From: Patiriisocius_A hiemis
Lineage (GTDB): Bacteria; Bacteroidota; Bacteroidia; Flavobacteriales; Flavobacteriaceae
Direction: 5' to 3'
Length of the DNA stretch: 64,000 nucleotides
Assembly (NCBI RefSeq): GCF_031846325.1
Contig: NZ_JAVRHZ010000004.1
Span: 62,001-126,000 of the forward strand
A model generated the notes under the pieces. The model ran no database searches. It was not told the origin of the DNA and saw only the letters and a list, made by a program, of their open reading frames with translations. Position numbers and translations under genes: made by a program. Each line of letters opens with the position of its first letter. Position 1 is the first letter of the stretch. This document shows, piece after piece, positions 31,945-41,587 of this stretch.

Positions 31945-32631
31945 CTACCTTGTACGTTCATCGCTCTCTACCATACCATCTCTAAGTCGGATTACACGGT
32001 GCGCGTGCATAGCGACTTCTTCTTCATGCGTGACTAAAATAACAGTATTACCAGCAGCGTGAATATCATCAAAAAGGGTCATTATTTCTAGCGAAGTTTT
32101 AGAGTCTAAGTTTCCTGTGGGCTCATCTGCAAGAATAATAGAAGGCTTGTTCACTAAAGCACGTCCTACAGCAACACGCTGGCGTTGCCCTCCAGAAAGC
32201 TGGTTAGGTTTGTGGTCCATACGGTCTGCTAGACCAACATCTGTAAGCACTTCTTCAGCTCTTTTGGTTCTATCATTTTTTGAAGCTCCTGCATAAATCA
32301 TAGGCAGAGCCACATTTTCTAGAGCAGTAGTTCTAGGAAGTAAGTTAAACGTTTGGAATACAAAACCTATTTCTTTATTACGTATTTCGGCTAGTTCATC
32401 ATCTGTCATATTGCTCACATCTGCTCCATTAAGCTCGTAACTACCTGCTGTTGGTGTGTCTAGGCACCCGAGTAAATTCATTAAAGTTGATTTTCCAGAA
32501 CCTGAAGGCCCCATAAGAGCAACGTACTCGCCTCTTTCTATATCAAGGTCTATACCTTTAAGTACTTTTACAATTTCTTGTCCAAGTGGAAAATCTCTTT
32601 TAATTCCTCTAATTTTTATGACTAAACTCAT
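31945..32631 (-). CDS. LolD/MacB-type ABC transporter ATP-binding protein
   Basis: This 228-residue ATPase has Walker A GPSGSGKST, signature LSGGQRQRVAVGRAL, Walker B IILADEPTG and switch histidine VTHEEEVA. The sequence GSYELNGADVSNMTDDELAEIRNKEIGFVFQTFNLLPR is characteristic of the LolD/MacB/FtsE-like class, which works with FtsX/LolC-type permeases to move lipoproteins or substrates across the envelope. The permease is not adjacent, so the partner must be encoded elsewhere. A TATCTTTG -7 element lies at 32693-32700 on its strand, without a clear -33. Confidence 0.92.
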   Translation of the reverse strand: MSLVIKIRGIKRDFPLGQEIVKVLKGIDLDIERGEYVALMGPSGSGKSTLMNLLGCLDTPTAGSYELNGADVSNMTDDELAEIRNKEIGFVFQTFNLLPRTTALENVALPMIYAGASKNDRTKRAEEVLTDVGLADRMDHKPNQLSGGQRQRVAVGRALVNKPSIILADEPTGNLDSKTSLEIMTLFDDIHAAGNTVILVTHEEEVAMHAHRVIRLRDGMVESDERTR

Positions 32632-32704
32632 ATAGCTTTTTTATCCCTTTTTGAAGAGAGGGTTGGTTTTAACTTGCCAATAAGACGCAACACAAAGATA
32701 CTTG

Positions 32705-33478
32705 TTACACTCTAATTTTAAAATGTTGTTTGGGTTGCTCTTTTCTAAAAAAAATAATACCCCATTGAAAGGTGTCTATGCTTACAGTAACTTTAGGATG
32801 GCTATAAATATATTTCCACGCTTCGGTCATAGGCTTACTCCAGTAAATATCGTCAAATATTATTATTGAATTGTTATGAACACGGCTTAATAATATTTCA
32901 AAATAAGAAATGGTTTTTTCTTTATCGTGATTACCATCAACATAGATAAAGTCATAATTTTTTTTAAAGCCTTCAGAAGAAAAAAAATACTTAAAAGTAG
33001 CATTTACTAGCTCTATATTTTGAAGTTTGAAGTCTTTAAATAGTGAAGCTGTAAAATTTGCAGTACTAGGGCAACCTTCTACAGTAGTGATATTGCTTTC
33101 TGGATTTGCTAGACTCATTGCTGCTGTTGCCATCCCCAACGAAGTTCCAAGCTCTAAGCATTCTTTAGGTTTAAAATAGTAAGTGAGTTTGAATAATAGC
33201 TTTTGTCTTTTTTTTGATATTCCCACATGCTTAGCAATGCGAGCTACTTTTCTTTTGTTACTAGAAAATACTCTTGAGCCAGCTCCAAAGTCTGTTACTT
33301 CAATAGTATCGCTACTTTTTTTAAGTGTTTCTCTGTATTTTTTTAGTACTAAATATTTTATGTGCTGTTCTTTTTTGTAGAGACTTTTGGTTAACAAATC
33401 ATACACAAAAGGAGAATGTACTCCATGTTGATTTGTGGAGGAGCATAAAAATTTTATGTAAGCTAGAAATGGATACAT
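32705..33478 (-). CDS. Class I SAM-dependent methyltransferase
   Basis: This 257-residue protein has an SAM-binding motif I in CLELGTSLGMATAAM, the acidic strand ending in VEGCPS, and a YDFIYVDGNHDKEK block as in O-methyltransferases of the CmcI/catechol type, followed by SIIIFDDIYWSKPM. The N-terminal 80 residues are basic and helical and may bind the substrate. Its start codon overlaps the stop codon of the ABC-F gene (TAATG at 33476-33480), so the two are translated together. The acceptor, whether a small molecule or RNA, is unknown. Confidence 0.85.
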   Translation of the reverse strand: MYPFLAYIKFLCSSTNQHGVHSPFVYDLLTKSLYKKEQHIKYLVLKKYRETLKKSSDTIEVTDFGAGSRVFSSNKRKVARIAKHVGISKKRQKLLFKLTYYFKPKECLELGTSLGMATAAMSLANPESNITTVEGCPSTANFTASLFKDFKLQNIELVNATFKYFFSSEGFKKNYDFIYVDGNHDKEKTISYFEILLSRVHNNSIIIFDDIYWSKPMTEAWKYIYSHPKVTVSIDTFQWGIIFFRKEQPKQHFKIRV

Positions 33479-35349
33479 TATTCTTCCATTTTTGCGGAGA
33501 GTTCAAACCAGCGTTCTGTTTTTGTTTCTATGTTGTCTATTATTTGCTGAAGGTATTGTGATTGTTTGTCTATTTCATCTCCATCCCAATTTTCAGTAGC
33601 AAATTTGTTTTGTAAGATCTCTTTTTCTTTTTCTAGCTTGGCTATTTCTTTTTCAAGTTTACTATACTCTTTTTGTTCAGAATAGCTCAATTTTGCTTTT
33701 GAAGTATCTTTTTTCCAATCATTTTTGGGTTTTGATACTGTGTCTTTAGTTTCGTTCTTTTCAATAGCCTTACTATCTTCATAAGTTCTAAAATCTGAAT
33801 AATTTCCTGGAAAATCATCAATAACACCATCGCCTCTAAAAACAAATAAGTGATCCACTATCTTGTCCATGAAATACCGGTCATGCGATACTACAATAAG
33901 ACAACCCGGGAAGTCTAGTAGAAAGTTTTCGAGTACATTGAGAGTTACAATATCAAGGTCGTTGGTGGGCTCATCTAGTATTAAAAAGTTTGGATTTTTA
34001 ATTAAAACGGTACATAGATACAGCCTCTTTCGCTCACCTCCGCTTAGTTTTTCGACAAAATCGTATTGCTTTTTTCTGTCAAATAGGAAACGTTCTAATA
34101 ATTGTTGAGCAGAAATTTGCCTCCCTTTTTTAAGCGGAATATAATCTCCAAACTCTCTTATTACTTCAATAACTTTTTGTCCAGGTTTTATAGTGATGCC
34201 TTTTTGGGTGTAGTAACCAAACTTTACAGTATCTCCAATTACAACTTTTCCATTATCAGGCTCTAAGCTTCCAGTAATTATATTAAGAAATGTGGATTTT
34301 CCTGTTCCGTTTTTCCCTATAATACCTACACGTTCACCTCGTAAAAAGTTATAATCAAATTTTTGAAAGAGGTTTTTATCATCATAAGATTTTGAGATAT
34401 TATGTAACTCTACCACTTTTGTTCCTAGCCGTTCCATGTTAAGTTCTAGCTCCACTTCATGGTCGTTTCTTCTTTTATGAGCTCTAGATTTTATTTCATG
34501 AAAATCGTCAATGCGAGATTTGCTTTTTGTGGTTCTTGCTTTGGGCTGTCTTCGCATCCAAGAAAGTTCTTGTTTGTAGAGTTGTTTTGCTTTTGCGGTT
34601 TCTGTAGCCTCATTCTCAATTCTAGCCTCTCTTTTTTCAAGGTAATAACTATAGTTACCTTTATAACTATATAATTTGCCTTGGTCTAATTCTACAATTT
34701 CGTTGCATACACGCTCTAGAAAGTATCTATCGTGTGTAACCATAAACAACGTAAAATTTTCTTTAGCAAATAGTTGCTCAAGCCATTCTATCATTTCTAA
34801 GTCTAGATGGTTAGTGGGTTCATCAAGAATTAACAAATCTGGTTTTGTAAGCAATGCGTTGGCAAGTGCTAATCTCTTTTTTTGACCTCCACTAAGTGTT
34901 TCGACTTTTTGGTTTAGGTCTTCTAGCTTTAGTTTAAATAGAATTTGTTTGTAACGTGTCTCAAAATCCCAAGCATTTGCAGCATCCATTTTGTCAAAAG
35001 CTATTTGATAGCTTTCAGTATCTTCCGGATTTTTTAATGCTTTTTCGTAATTAGCAATGGTAGTTAAAATAGGGTTGTCTCCTGTAAAAATAGTTTCTTC
35101 AACAGTTAATGATGTATTTAAATTAGGTTCTTGTGGTAGGAAGGCAACTTTTAAATTTTTTCTGTACACTACATTTCCTGTAACGGGAGTTTCATCTCCA
35201 GCAATAATATTAAGAAGGGATGTTTTTCCTGTTCCGTTTTTTGCTACAAAACCTATTTTTTGTCCTTCGTTAATTCCAAAGGATATGTTTTTAAAAAGGA
35301 TACGTTCGCCAAAAGATTTGGATATATTTTCAACCGAAAGGTAATTCAC
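33478..35349 (-). CDS. ABC-F family ATPase
   Basis: This 623-residue protein has two ABC modules and no membrane domain. Walker A motifs are in AKNGTGKTSLL and GKNGTGKSTFL, and the signatures are LSGGQKKRLALANALL and LSGGERKRLYLCTVLI. Both have Walker B ending ILDEPTNHLD or ILDEPTNDLD. The inter-domain linker is rich in basic residues (KQLYKQELSWMRRQPKARTTKSKSRIDDFHE), and a coiled-coil C terminus follows. The closest named type is Uup, whose C-terminal coiled coil binds DNA. Other ABC-F proteins act on ribosomes. It is divergent from the polysaccharide locus and co-translated with a methyltransferase. Confidence 0.94.
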   Translation of the reverse strand: MNYLSVENISKSFGERILFKNISFGINEGQKIGFVAKNGTGKTSLLNIIAGDETPVTGNVVYRKNLKVAFLPQEPNLNTSLTVEETIFTGDNPILTTIANYEKALKNPEDTESYQIAFDKMDAANAWDFETRYKQILFKLKLEDLNQKVETLSGGQKKRLALANALLTKPDLLILDEPTNHLDLEMIEWLEQLFAKENFTLFMVTHDRYFLERVCNEIVELDQGKLYSYKGNYSYYLEKREARIENEATETAKAKQLYKQELSWMRRQPKARTTKSKSRIDDFHEIKSRAHKRRNDHEVELELNMERLGTKVVELHNISKSYDDKNLFQKFDYNFLRGERVGIIGKNGTGKSTFLNIITGSLEPDNGKVVIGDTVKFGYYTQKGITIKPGQKVIEVIREFGDYIPLKKGRQISAQQLLERFLFDRKKQYDFVEKLSGGERKRLYLCTVLIKNPNFLILDEPTNDLDIVTLNVLENFLLDFPGCLIVVSHDRYFMDKIVDHLFVFRGDGVIDDFPGNYSDFRTYEDSKAIEKNETKDTVSKPKNDWKKDTSKAKLSYSEQKEYSKLEKEIAKLEKEKEILQNKFATENWDGDEIDKQSQYLQQIIDNIETKTERWFELSAKMEE

Positions 35350-35425
35350 ATTTACAATTTTTTACAAAATAAACTGTTTTTAATTACTTAGCGTAAATTA
35401 TATTTTATTATTAGTATGGTTAGGC

Positions 35426-35433
35426 TATATTTG
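35426..35433 (+). promoter_or_regulatory. -7 element of the polysaccharide operon
   Basis: TATATTTG at 35426-35433 matches TAnnTTTG and lies 23 bases before the first ATG of the locus. A -33 TTG is not evident at the normal distance. Confidence 0.5.
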
Positions 35434-35455
35434 TCTAAGTAACAACCCAATCTAT

Positions 35456-36250
35456 ATGAAGTTTGCATACATAATTGTACTACTCATTTTTACAATAAGT
35501 ATATCGTCTTGTATTTCAAAAAAACAATTGACGTATCTTCAAGAAAACAAAAATACAATTGATAGTTTGTTGCCTATCCAAAAAAAAGCAAACCCTTATA
35601 GACTAAGAGTTAACGACGTTATAAGTATAAGGACTAAAGCATTAGACCCAGAGTTTATAGATATTTTTAACCCAGTAGGTAATAATGATCCTAATGCCAC
35701 CGATGAAGATAGGCTCTATTACGATGGGTTTACGGTAAATAGGCACGGAAATATCCGAGTTCCCATACTTGGCGAGATTAATGTATTGGGTTACACGGTT
35801 GAAGAGGTTAGGGTTAAGATTGAAGAGCTGTTGCTAAAGGATTATTACAAAGATCAGGCTAACATTTTTGTTACAGTAAAGCTTGGCGGTATTAGATACA
35901 CTATTAATGGAGAAATTGGAAGTCCAGGAACTAGAATAGAACCTAGAAACGAGCTTACCTTAATGGAGGCAATTGCTAATAGTGGAGATATTACTTTGGA
36001 AGGGGATAGAAAAAATGTAGTTATAATAAGACAATATCCTTTAGGTCAAAAAGTACATCATGTAGACCTAACAAGTATTGATGCTATGCAATCACCCTAT
36101 TATTTTGTGCAGCCAAATGATTTAATTTTGATTAATCCATTACCTCAAAAAACAATTGGAACTGGAAGAACAGGTTTAGAGAGTTTTAGAACAATACTAA
36201 CTGTTATTACAGCGCTTTCTACAACAATTTTGCTATTTACTAGGCTTTAA
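35456..36250 (+). CDS. Wza-type polysaccharide export lipoprotein
   Basis: This 264-residue protein has a lipoprotein signal ending ISISSC (Cys19) and a Poly_export domain starting NPYRLRVNDVISIRTKALDPEF. An SLBB-like part follows (FVTVKLGGIRYTINGEIGSPGTRI, LTLMEAIANSGDITLEG), and a C-terminal hydrophobic helix (TILTVITALSTTILLFTRL) would cross the outer membrane as in Wza. It is shorter than E. coli Wza (379 residues), with one SLBB copy instead of two. It is the first gene of the locus and is followed after five bases by the tyrosine kinase gene, the usual partner. Confidence 0.92.
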   Translation: MKFAYIIVLLIFTISISSCISKKQLTYLQENKNTIDSLLPIQKKANPYRLRVNDVISIRTKALDPEFIDIFNPVGNNDPNATDEDRLYYDGFTVNRHGNIRVPILGEINVLGYTVEEVRVKIEELLLKDYYKDQANIFVTVKLGGIRYTINGEIGSPGTRIEPRNELTLMEAIANSGDITLEGDRKNVVIIRQYPLGQKVHHVDLTSIDAMQSPYYFVQPNDLILINPLPQKTIGTGRTGLESFRTILTVITALSTTILLFTRL

Positions 36251-36255
36251 CAACT

Positions 36256-38715
36256 ATGGAAGAAGAGTTTGAAATTGAAAAAATAGAGTCTACGTTTGAT
36301 TTTAAAGGCTTTTTATTAAAGCTTTTAAGTTATTGGCCTTTGTTTTTAATTTCGTTAGCAATTGCTTTTGGTGTTGCTTACTACGTTAATGTGCGTAAGC
36401 TTCCAGTTTATAGAATGCAAAATTTGGTGACCATTAAGGATGACCAAAACCCCTTTTTTACTACTAACACAAGCTTAACCTTTAATTGGGGAGGAACAAC
36501 AGATAAAGTAAATACTGCAATTACTATTTTAGAATCTAGATCTCATAACGAGTCTGTTGTTGAACGTTTACAATACTACCTTAATTACAAAAAAGATGGG
36601 AAGTATAAAAAAATAGACGCCTATAAAAAAACGCCCTTTTATGTAGAGGTAGATACTTTAAAACCTCAAATTTTAGGTCAAGAAATAAACATTCAATTTA
36701 AGGATAGTATAACTTTTACAGTTGCTACAGACTTTGGTGAAGGAGGTATTAAAAGACTTCAAGTTTACGACACTAAAGCAATAGTAAACCGTAATTTTGA
36801 ATCTGGTACTTTTTCTCAAGATTTTAAACTAGGAGAAAAGATTGAACTCCCTTTTTTTAATGGGCGTTTATTATCAAGAGAAGGATTTACTACAAGACCA
36901 GGAGTTCCGTACTACCTGTCTTTTTCAAATTTTGATGCAGCTGTAAAACGCTATAAAATTTCAATTTTACAACAACCTCCAGGCTCATCTGTATTGAGAC
37001 TTAATATGGTAGGTACAAACAAAGCAAAATTAGTAGATTATCTAAACACTTCAGTAGAAGTACTTCAAGATAACGCCTTAGAACGAAAAAATTTATTTGC
37101 AACCAAAACGATTAAGTTTATAGATAGTATGCTTCAGAGAAAGTCTGAAGAATTATTAGATGTTGAAGATGAACTCAATAACTTTAAAAATAGAAGTGCT
37201 GTACTTAGTTTAGAATCTGAAGGAGCTCAATTGCAGGCACGTTTAAATAGCCTAGATATTCGTAAAGAAGGTGTTGAGCAAGAGTTAAATTACTATAGGG
37301 TATTAGAGGACTACTTAGTAAACCGAAAAGACTATAGAAGTGTTCCGGCTCCCTCTGTTGCAGGAATAACAGAAGGTAGTATAGTTTCTGGAGTAGGTAA
37401 AATTGTAGCCTTAGCTCAAGATAGAAGTAAGTTAGAATATTCCTTTAAGGAAGGAGCCCCGGTTTTTAACGATATAGATAGGCAAATAGACGCTCTTAAA
37501 AAAGTTTTATTAGAAAATATTACTTCTTCAAAAGGATTAATAAATCAAGAGCTAAGTAATATTAATAGAGATATTGCTCGCTATGAAGCGGAGATTCGTC
37601 GTTTACCAAAAGAACAACAAGACCTAATTAAGATTGAACGTAGATACAATCTAAGTCAAGGTTCATACAATTTGTTTCTTTCTAAATTAAGTGAGGCTAA
37701 TTTGGTAAAAGCTGCCAATGTAAGTGATGTATTGGTGATTGACTCTGCTAAAGATACTGGTGGAGGTCAAGTGGGTCCCAATACACAGTTAAATTATATT
37801 CTAGCAGGACTATATGGTTTTTTAATACCCTTTGTTATTGTGTTTTTAAGGGTTTTCTTTGACACAAAAATTCATACAGTTAAGGATGTAGAACGTCTTT
37901 CTAAGATACCAATGCTAGGTGTTATAGGAAAAAGTCGCCTTGATAATAATCTTGCTGTGTTAGAGAAACCAAAATCTGCAATTGCCGAATCCTTTAGAGG
38001 CATACGTTCAAGCCTTCAATTTATGTATAAAAAGCAGGGTATTGAAGGTACAAAAACAGTACTTATTACTTCTTCTGTAAGTGGAGAAGGTAAAACATTT
38101 ACCTCTATAAATATAGCTTCGGTATTTGCGTTAAGTGAAAAGAAAACAGTTTTACTTGGGTTAGATTTACGCAAACCTAAAATTTTTGGAGATTTTAATA
38201 TTGATAATGACAGAGGGATAGTTAACTATCTTATTCACGATTTAGAACTACCTCAAATTATTCAAAAAACTCAAGTTCCACATCTTGATATTATTACTTC
38301 GGGGCCCATACCACCTAATCCTTCAGAATTATTAATGGGTGAACGTATGGAGCATTTAATTAATGAACTTAAAAAAGAATACGATTATATAATATTAGAC
38401 TCCCCGCCAGTAGGACTAGTGACAGACTCTCTAGAGTTAATTAAGTTTGCAGATGCAACAATCTACATGGTAAGACAGAACTATACCAAACGCGGTATGT
38501 TTTCTTTAATTAATGAAAAATATAAACGTGGCGAAGTATCAAACATAAGTTTTATTCTAAACTTTTTTAATGATAAACCTAAGTATGGATATGGTTACGG
38601 TTATGGTTACGGTTATGGATATGGTTACGGAAAATATGGTAATGGATATCACGAAGATGGGGCTAAGCCTAGTCTCTGGGAAAAAATAAGTAGGTTTTTA
38701 AAGTTTAGAAAATAA
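36256..38715 (+). CDS. Wzc-type polysaccharide chain-length regulator and tyrosine autokinase
   Basis: This 819-residue protein has an N-terminal membrane helix (LLSYWPLFLISLAIAFGVAYYV), a periplasmic Wzz domain with long coiled coils, a second helix (LNYILAGLYGFLIPFVIVFLRVF) and a cytoplasmic BY-kinase domain. The kinase has Walker A SSVSGEGKT at 606-614, Walker A' LLGLDLRKP and Walker B YDYIILDSPPVGLV. The C terminus carries a tyrosine cluster of eight consecutive YG pairs and more (positions 777-796). Such clusters are sites of autophosphorylation that control export in the Wza-Wzc system. Cycling of phosphorylation is expected to require a phosphatase, which is not encoded nearby. Confidence 0.95.
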   Translation: MEEEFEIEKIESTFDFKGFLLKLLSYWPLFLISLAIAFGVAYYVNVRKLPVYRMQNLVTIKDDQNPFFTTNTSLTFNWGGTTDKVNTAITILESRSHNESVVERLQYYLNYKKDGKYKKIDAYKKTPFYVEVDTLKPQILGQEINIQFKDSITFTVATDFGEGGIKRLQVYDTKAIVNRNFESGTFSQDFKLGEKIELPFFNGRLLSREGFTTRPGVPYYLSFSNFDAAVKRYKISILQQPPGSSVLRLNMVGTNKAKLVDYLNTSVEVLQDNALERKNLFATKTIKFIDSMLQRKSEELLDVEDELNNFKNRSAVLSLESEGAQLQARLNSLDIRKEGVEQELNYYRVLEDYLVNRKDYRSVPAPSVAGITEGSIVSGVGKIVALAQDRSKLEYSFKEGAPVFNDIDRQIDALKKVLLENITSSKGLINQELSNINRDIARYEAEIRRLPKEQQDLIKIERRYNLSQGSYNLFLSKLSEANLVKAANVSDVLVIDSAKDTGGGQVGPNTQLNYILAGLYGFLIPFVIVFLRVFFDTKIHTVKDVERLSKIPMLGVIGKSRLDNNLAVLEKPKSAIAESFRGIRSSLQFMYKKQGIEGTKTVLITSSVSGEGKTFTSINIASVFALSEKKTVLLGLDLRKPKIFGDFNIDNDRGIVNYLIHDLELPQIIQKTQVPHLDIITSGPIPPNPSELLMGERMEHLINELKKEYDYIILDSPPVGLVTDSLELIKFADATIYMVRQNYTKRGMFSLINEKYKRGEVSNISFILNFFNDKPKYGYGYGYGYGYGYGYGKYGNGYHEDGAKPSLWEKISRFLKFRK
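38584..38631 (+). repeat. Tyr-Gly codon repeat in the kinase C terminus
   Basis: Eight consecutive 6-base units (TAT or TAC, then GGA or GGT) encode eight Tyr-Gly pairs. They are imperfect at the third codon positions. Slippage would add or remove whole YG units without a frameshift. Confidence 0.9.
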
Positions 38716-38717
38716 TA

Positions 38718-39302
38718 ATGCTTACCAAAAAGCAAAAAATAAGCAAGCGCTTTTTTGATGTAATCCTTTCGTTTTTAATGCTTCCATTCGTTATAATTCC
38801 ATTAATTTTGCTGTTAATAATCGCTAGTATAAGCACAAAGCAAAATGGGTTATTTGTTCAAAAACGAGTTGGAATATATGGCTCTTTATTTTCCTTTTAT
38901 AAAATTAGATCTTTAAAAGGGACTTGGCATGAGGATATTAAAGCGATTAAAAATAGTGAGACCCCTTTTGGAAGTTGGATACGAAAAACAAAACTCGATG
39001 AACTCCCTCAATTATTTAATGTGTTAAAAGGAGATATGAGTTTTGTAGGACCAAGACCAGATATAATTGGGTATGCAGATACATTGAGCAATGACGATAG
39101 AATTATTCTAAGTGTAAGACCCGGAATTACAGGACCAGCAACAATAAAATATAAAAACGAAGAAGAAATCTTGTTACAACAAGACAATCCCAAAAAATAT
39201 AATGATGAAGTCATTTGGCCAGATAAAGTAGCTATTAATAAAGAATATGTACTCACCTGGAGTTTTACAAAAGATATTTATTATTTACTTAAATCACTTT
39301 AA
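38718..39302 (+). CDS. Undecaprenyl-phosphate sugar-1-phosphate transferase
   Basis: This 194-residue enzyme of the bacterial sugar transferase (WbaP/PglC) family places the first sugar-1-phosphate on undecaprenyl phosphate. It has the single hydrophobic helix near the N terminus (FFDVILSFLMLPFVIIPLILLLI) and the catalytic region GLFVQKRVGIYGSLFSFYKIRSL. The block KTKLDELPQLFNVLKGDMSFVGPRPD follows, where Asp-Glu and the GPRPD signature are diagnostic. It lacks the extra N-terminal membrane domain of WbaP or WcaJ and resembles the short, PglC-like form. It probably starts the repeat unit of this locus. Confidence 0.94.
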   Translation: MLTKKQKISKRFFDVILSFLMLPFVIIPLILLLIIASISTKQNGLFVQKRVGIYGSLFSFYKIRSLKGTWHEDIKAIKNSETPFGSWIRKTKLDELPQLFNVLKGDMSFVGPRPDIIGYADTLSNDDRIILSVRPGITGPATIKYKNEEEILLQQDNPKKYNDEVIWPDKVAINKEYVLTWSFTKDIYYLLKSL

Positions 39303-39323
39303 AAGCCCCAAAAAAATATAGTA

Positions 39324-40607
39324 ATGAAACAAAAACCAACAATAGCAATTATAGGCCTTGGCTACGTAGGGTTGCCTTTAGCAGTTGCCTTTGCTAAAAA
39401 ATACAATGTCATTGGGTTTGATATTAATTTAAAACGTGTCAAAGAACTAAATAACGCAGATGATTTTACGCTAGAAGTTTCTAAAGAAGAATTAGAAGAA
39501 GTTCTCTCTACAAAAGAGATAGGTTTAAAAGTCACAGCTACATTAGATGATATAAAAGAAGCAACAGTTTTTATAGTTACTGTACCTACACCTACCAATA
39601 AATACAACCAGCCAGTATTAATTCCACTTGAAAAATCTAGTGAATCTGTTGGGAGTGTTCTTAAAAAAGGAGATACTGTTATTTATGAATCTACCGTATA
39701 TCCAGGTGTTACCGAAGATATCTGTGTGCCTATCCTAGAGAAAGTTTCAGGATTACAATTTAATACAGATTTTTATGTAGGATATTCTCCAGAAAGAATT
39801 AACCCAGGTGATAAGAAACATACCGTTACTAAAATATTAAAAGTAACCTCTGGTTCAACTCCTGAAGCCGCATCATATATAGACAATTTATACGCCTCTA
39901 TTATTACTGCTGGAACGCATCTTGCACCCTCTATAAAAGTGGCAGAAGCAGCGAAGGTTATAGAAAACTCGCAACGTGATATCAACATTGCTTTTGTTAA
40001 TGAGCTATCAAAAATATTTAGACTTCTAAATATTGATACACAAGAAGTACTGGAAGCAGCAGCAACCAAATGGAACTTCTTAAAATTTACTCCAGGACTT
40101 GTAGGAGGACATTGCATAGGTGTTGATCCATACTACCTAGCTCAAAAAGCTCAAGAAGAAGGCTACAACCCAGAGATTATTCTTGCTGGAAGACGCATGA
40201 ATGATGGCATGGGGAATTATGTAGCTCAAGAAGTAATTAAGTTAATGATTCAAAAAGATGCCAAAGTAAAAAATGGTAATGTTTTGGTTCTTGGAACTAC
40301 TTTTAAAGAAAACTGTCCAGATATTAGAAATAGCAAAGTGATAGATGTTATTGATGAAATAAAAAAATTCAACCTTAAAGTTGATGTCTATGACCCGTGG
40401 GCAAACCCTGAAGAGGTAAAACACGAATTTGGATTTGATTTAAAAACCAAAAAAGAAGAGTTAATTAATAATTATGATGCTATTATCCTAGCAGTAGCAC
40501 ATGACCTTTTCAAAGACTTTAAAATTTCAAACTACACCTCAGAGAAAGCTGTTGTATTTGATGTTAAAGCATTTTTAGATACTAACTTAATAGACGGAAG
40601 ATTATAA
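39324..40607 (+). CDS. UDP-N-acetylhexosamine 6-dehydrogenase (TviB/WbpO type)
   Basis: This 427-residue nucleotide sugar dehydrogenase oxidises the C6 of a UDP-HexNAc to the uronic acid with two NAD+. The N-terminal Rossmann motif is IIGLGYVGLPLAVAFAKKY and the catalytic cysteine is in GLVGGHCIGVDPYYLAQKAQ. The C-terminal FKENCPDIRNSKVIDVID is the version found in TviB/VipA and WbpO rather than in UDP-glucose dehydrogenase. The next gene encodes the matching epimerase, so the pair should supply UDP-GalNAcA from UDP-GlcNAc. The stop codon overlaps the next start (TAATG). Confidence 0.92.
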   Translation: MKQKPTIAIIGLGYVGLPLAVAFAKKYNVIGFDINLKRVKELNNADDFTLEVSKEELEEVLSTKEIGLKVTATLDDIKEATVFIVTVPTPTNKYNQPVLIPLEKSSESVGSVLKKGDTVIYESTVYPGVTEDICVPILEKVSGLQFNTDFYVGYSPERINPGDKKHTVTKILKVTSGSTPEAASYIDNLYASIITAGTHLAPSIKVAEAAKVIENSQRDINIAFVNELSKIFRLLNIDTQEVLEAAATKWNFLKFTPGLVGGHCIGVDPYYLAQKAQEEGYNPEIILAGRRMNDGMGNYVAQEVIKLMIQKDAKVKNGNVLVLGTTFKENCPDIRNSKVIDVIDEIKKFNLKVDVYDPWANPEEVKHEFGFDLKTKKEELINNYDAIILAVAHDLFKDFKISNYTSEKAVVFDVKAFLDTNLIDGRL

Positions 40608-41587
40608 TGTTCGAAAATAAGTATCATAGCGAAGACCTTTCAAAGTATTCATTTTTAATAACCGGAGGAGCTGGGTTTATAGGGTCAAATATTGTAGGTT
40701 ATTTACTTACCAATGGGGCAAAAAGAGTTCGCGTTTTAGACAATCTAGCAACAGGTTCTTTAACAAACCTAGAAGAATTTAAAACAAATCCCGCTTTTCA
40801 GTTTATGGAAGGGGATATTAGAAACTTGGAGGACTGCAAAAAGGCAATGGAAGGTATAGATTACGTTTCCCATCAAGCTGCGCTTGGCTCTGTGCCTCGT
40901 TCTATTAATGACCCCATTACATCTAACGAGGTAAATATTTCTGGTTTTTTAAATATGCTAGTAGCTCAAAACGATTCTCCTAGTGTGAAAAGAATGATTT
41001 ATGCAGCGTCAAGTTCAACCTATGGAGATAGTAAAAGTTTACCAAAACAAGAAGAAATTATAGGTAAACCGCTTTCGCCCTATGCCGTTACAAAATATGT
41101 GAATGAGTTATATGCAGATGTGTTTTATAAAACCTATAATACGCATACCATAGGACTTAGGTATTTTAATGTTTTTGGACCAAAACAAAGCCCTAATGGT
41201 GCCTACGCTGCTGTAATTCCTTTGTTTATGCAAGCGCTAAAAGATGAAAAACCCCCAACCATAAATGGTGATGGCGAACAAACTCGTGATTTTACTTATG
41301 TAGAAAACGCAGTACAAGCAAATATTAAAGGCTTTTTTGCTTCAGAAAAAGCTGTAAATAATGTATTTAATATTGCCTACGGTGAGCGAATAAGCTTAAA
41401 CACACTTTGGGATAACCTGGTTAGTACTTCAGAAAAAAATGTAGAGGCAGTCTATGGTCCTCCAAGGCAAGGAGATGTAAGAGATTCACTAGCTAATATT
41501 GACAAAGCAAAAAGATTACTAAATTACAATCCAGAATTTTCAGTCCATGATGGTTTAAACATCACATGGAAGTACTTTATCAAATAA
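40607..41587 (+). CDS. UDP-HexNAc(A) 4-epimerase (TviC/WbpP type)
   Basis: This 326-residue short-chain dehydrogenase has the Rossmann motif ITGGAGFIGSNIVGYLL and the catalytic triad in ASSSTYGDSK and PYAVTKY (Ser/Thr, Tyr, Lys). The FVYGPPRQGDVRDSLAN-like C terminus (here VYGPPRQGDVRDS) is that of VipB/TviC and WbpP, which epimerise C4 of N-acetylated UDP-sugars. It is co-translated with the dehydrogenase before it and with the ABC permease after it (both TAATG junctions). UDP-GlcNAc-to-UDP-GalNAc conversion is a possible alternative. Confidence 0.9.
   Translation: MFENKYHSEDLSKYSFLITGGAGFIGSNIVGYLLTNGAKRVRVLDNLATGSLTNLEEFKTNPAFQFMEGDIRNLEDCKKAMEGIDYVSHQAALGSVPRSINDPITSNEVNISGFLNMLVAQNDSPSVKRMIYAASSSTYGDSKSLPKQEEIIGKPLSPYAVTKYVNELYADVFYKTYNTHTIGLRYFNVFGPKQSPNGAYAAVIPLFMQALKDEKPPTINGDGEQTRDFTYVENAVQANIKGFFASEKAVNNVFNIAYGERISLNTLWDNLVSTSEKNVEAVYGPPRQGDVRDSLANIDKAKRLLNYNPEFSVHDGLNITWKYFIK

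Noticed and set aside
38584..38640. Short tandem repeat of TATGGN/TACGGN
   Set aside because: It is a coding Tyr-Gly repeat in the kinase gene and not a regulatory or mobile repeat.
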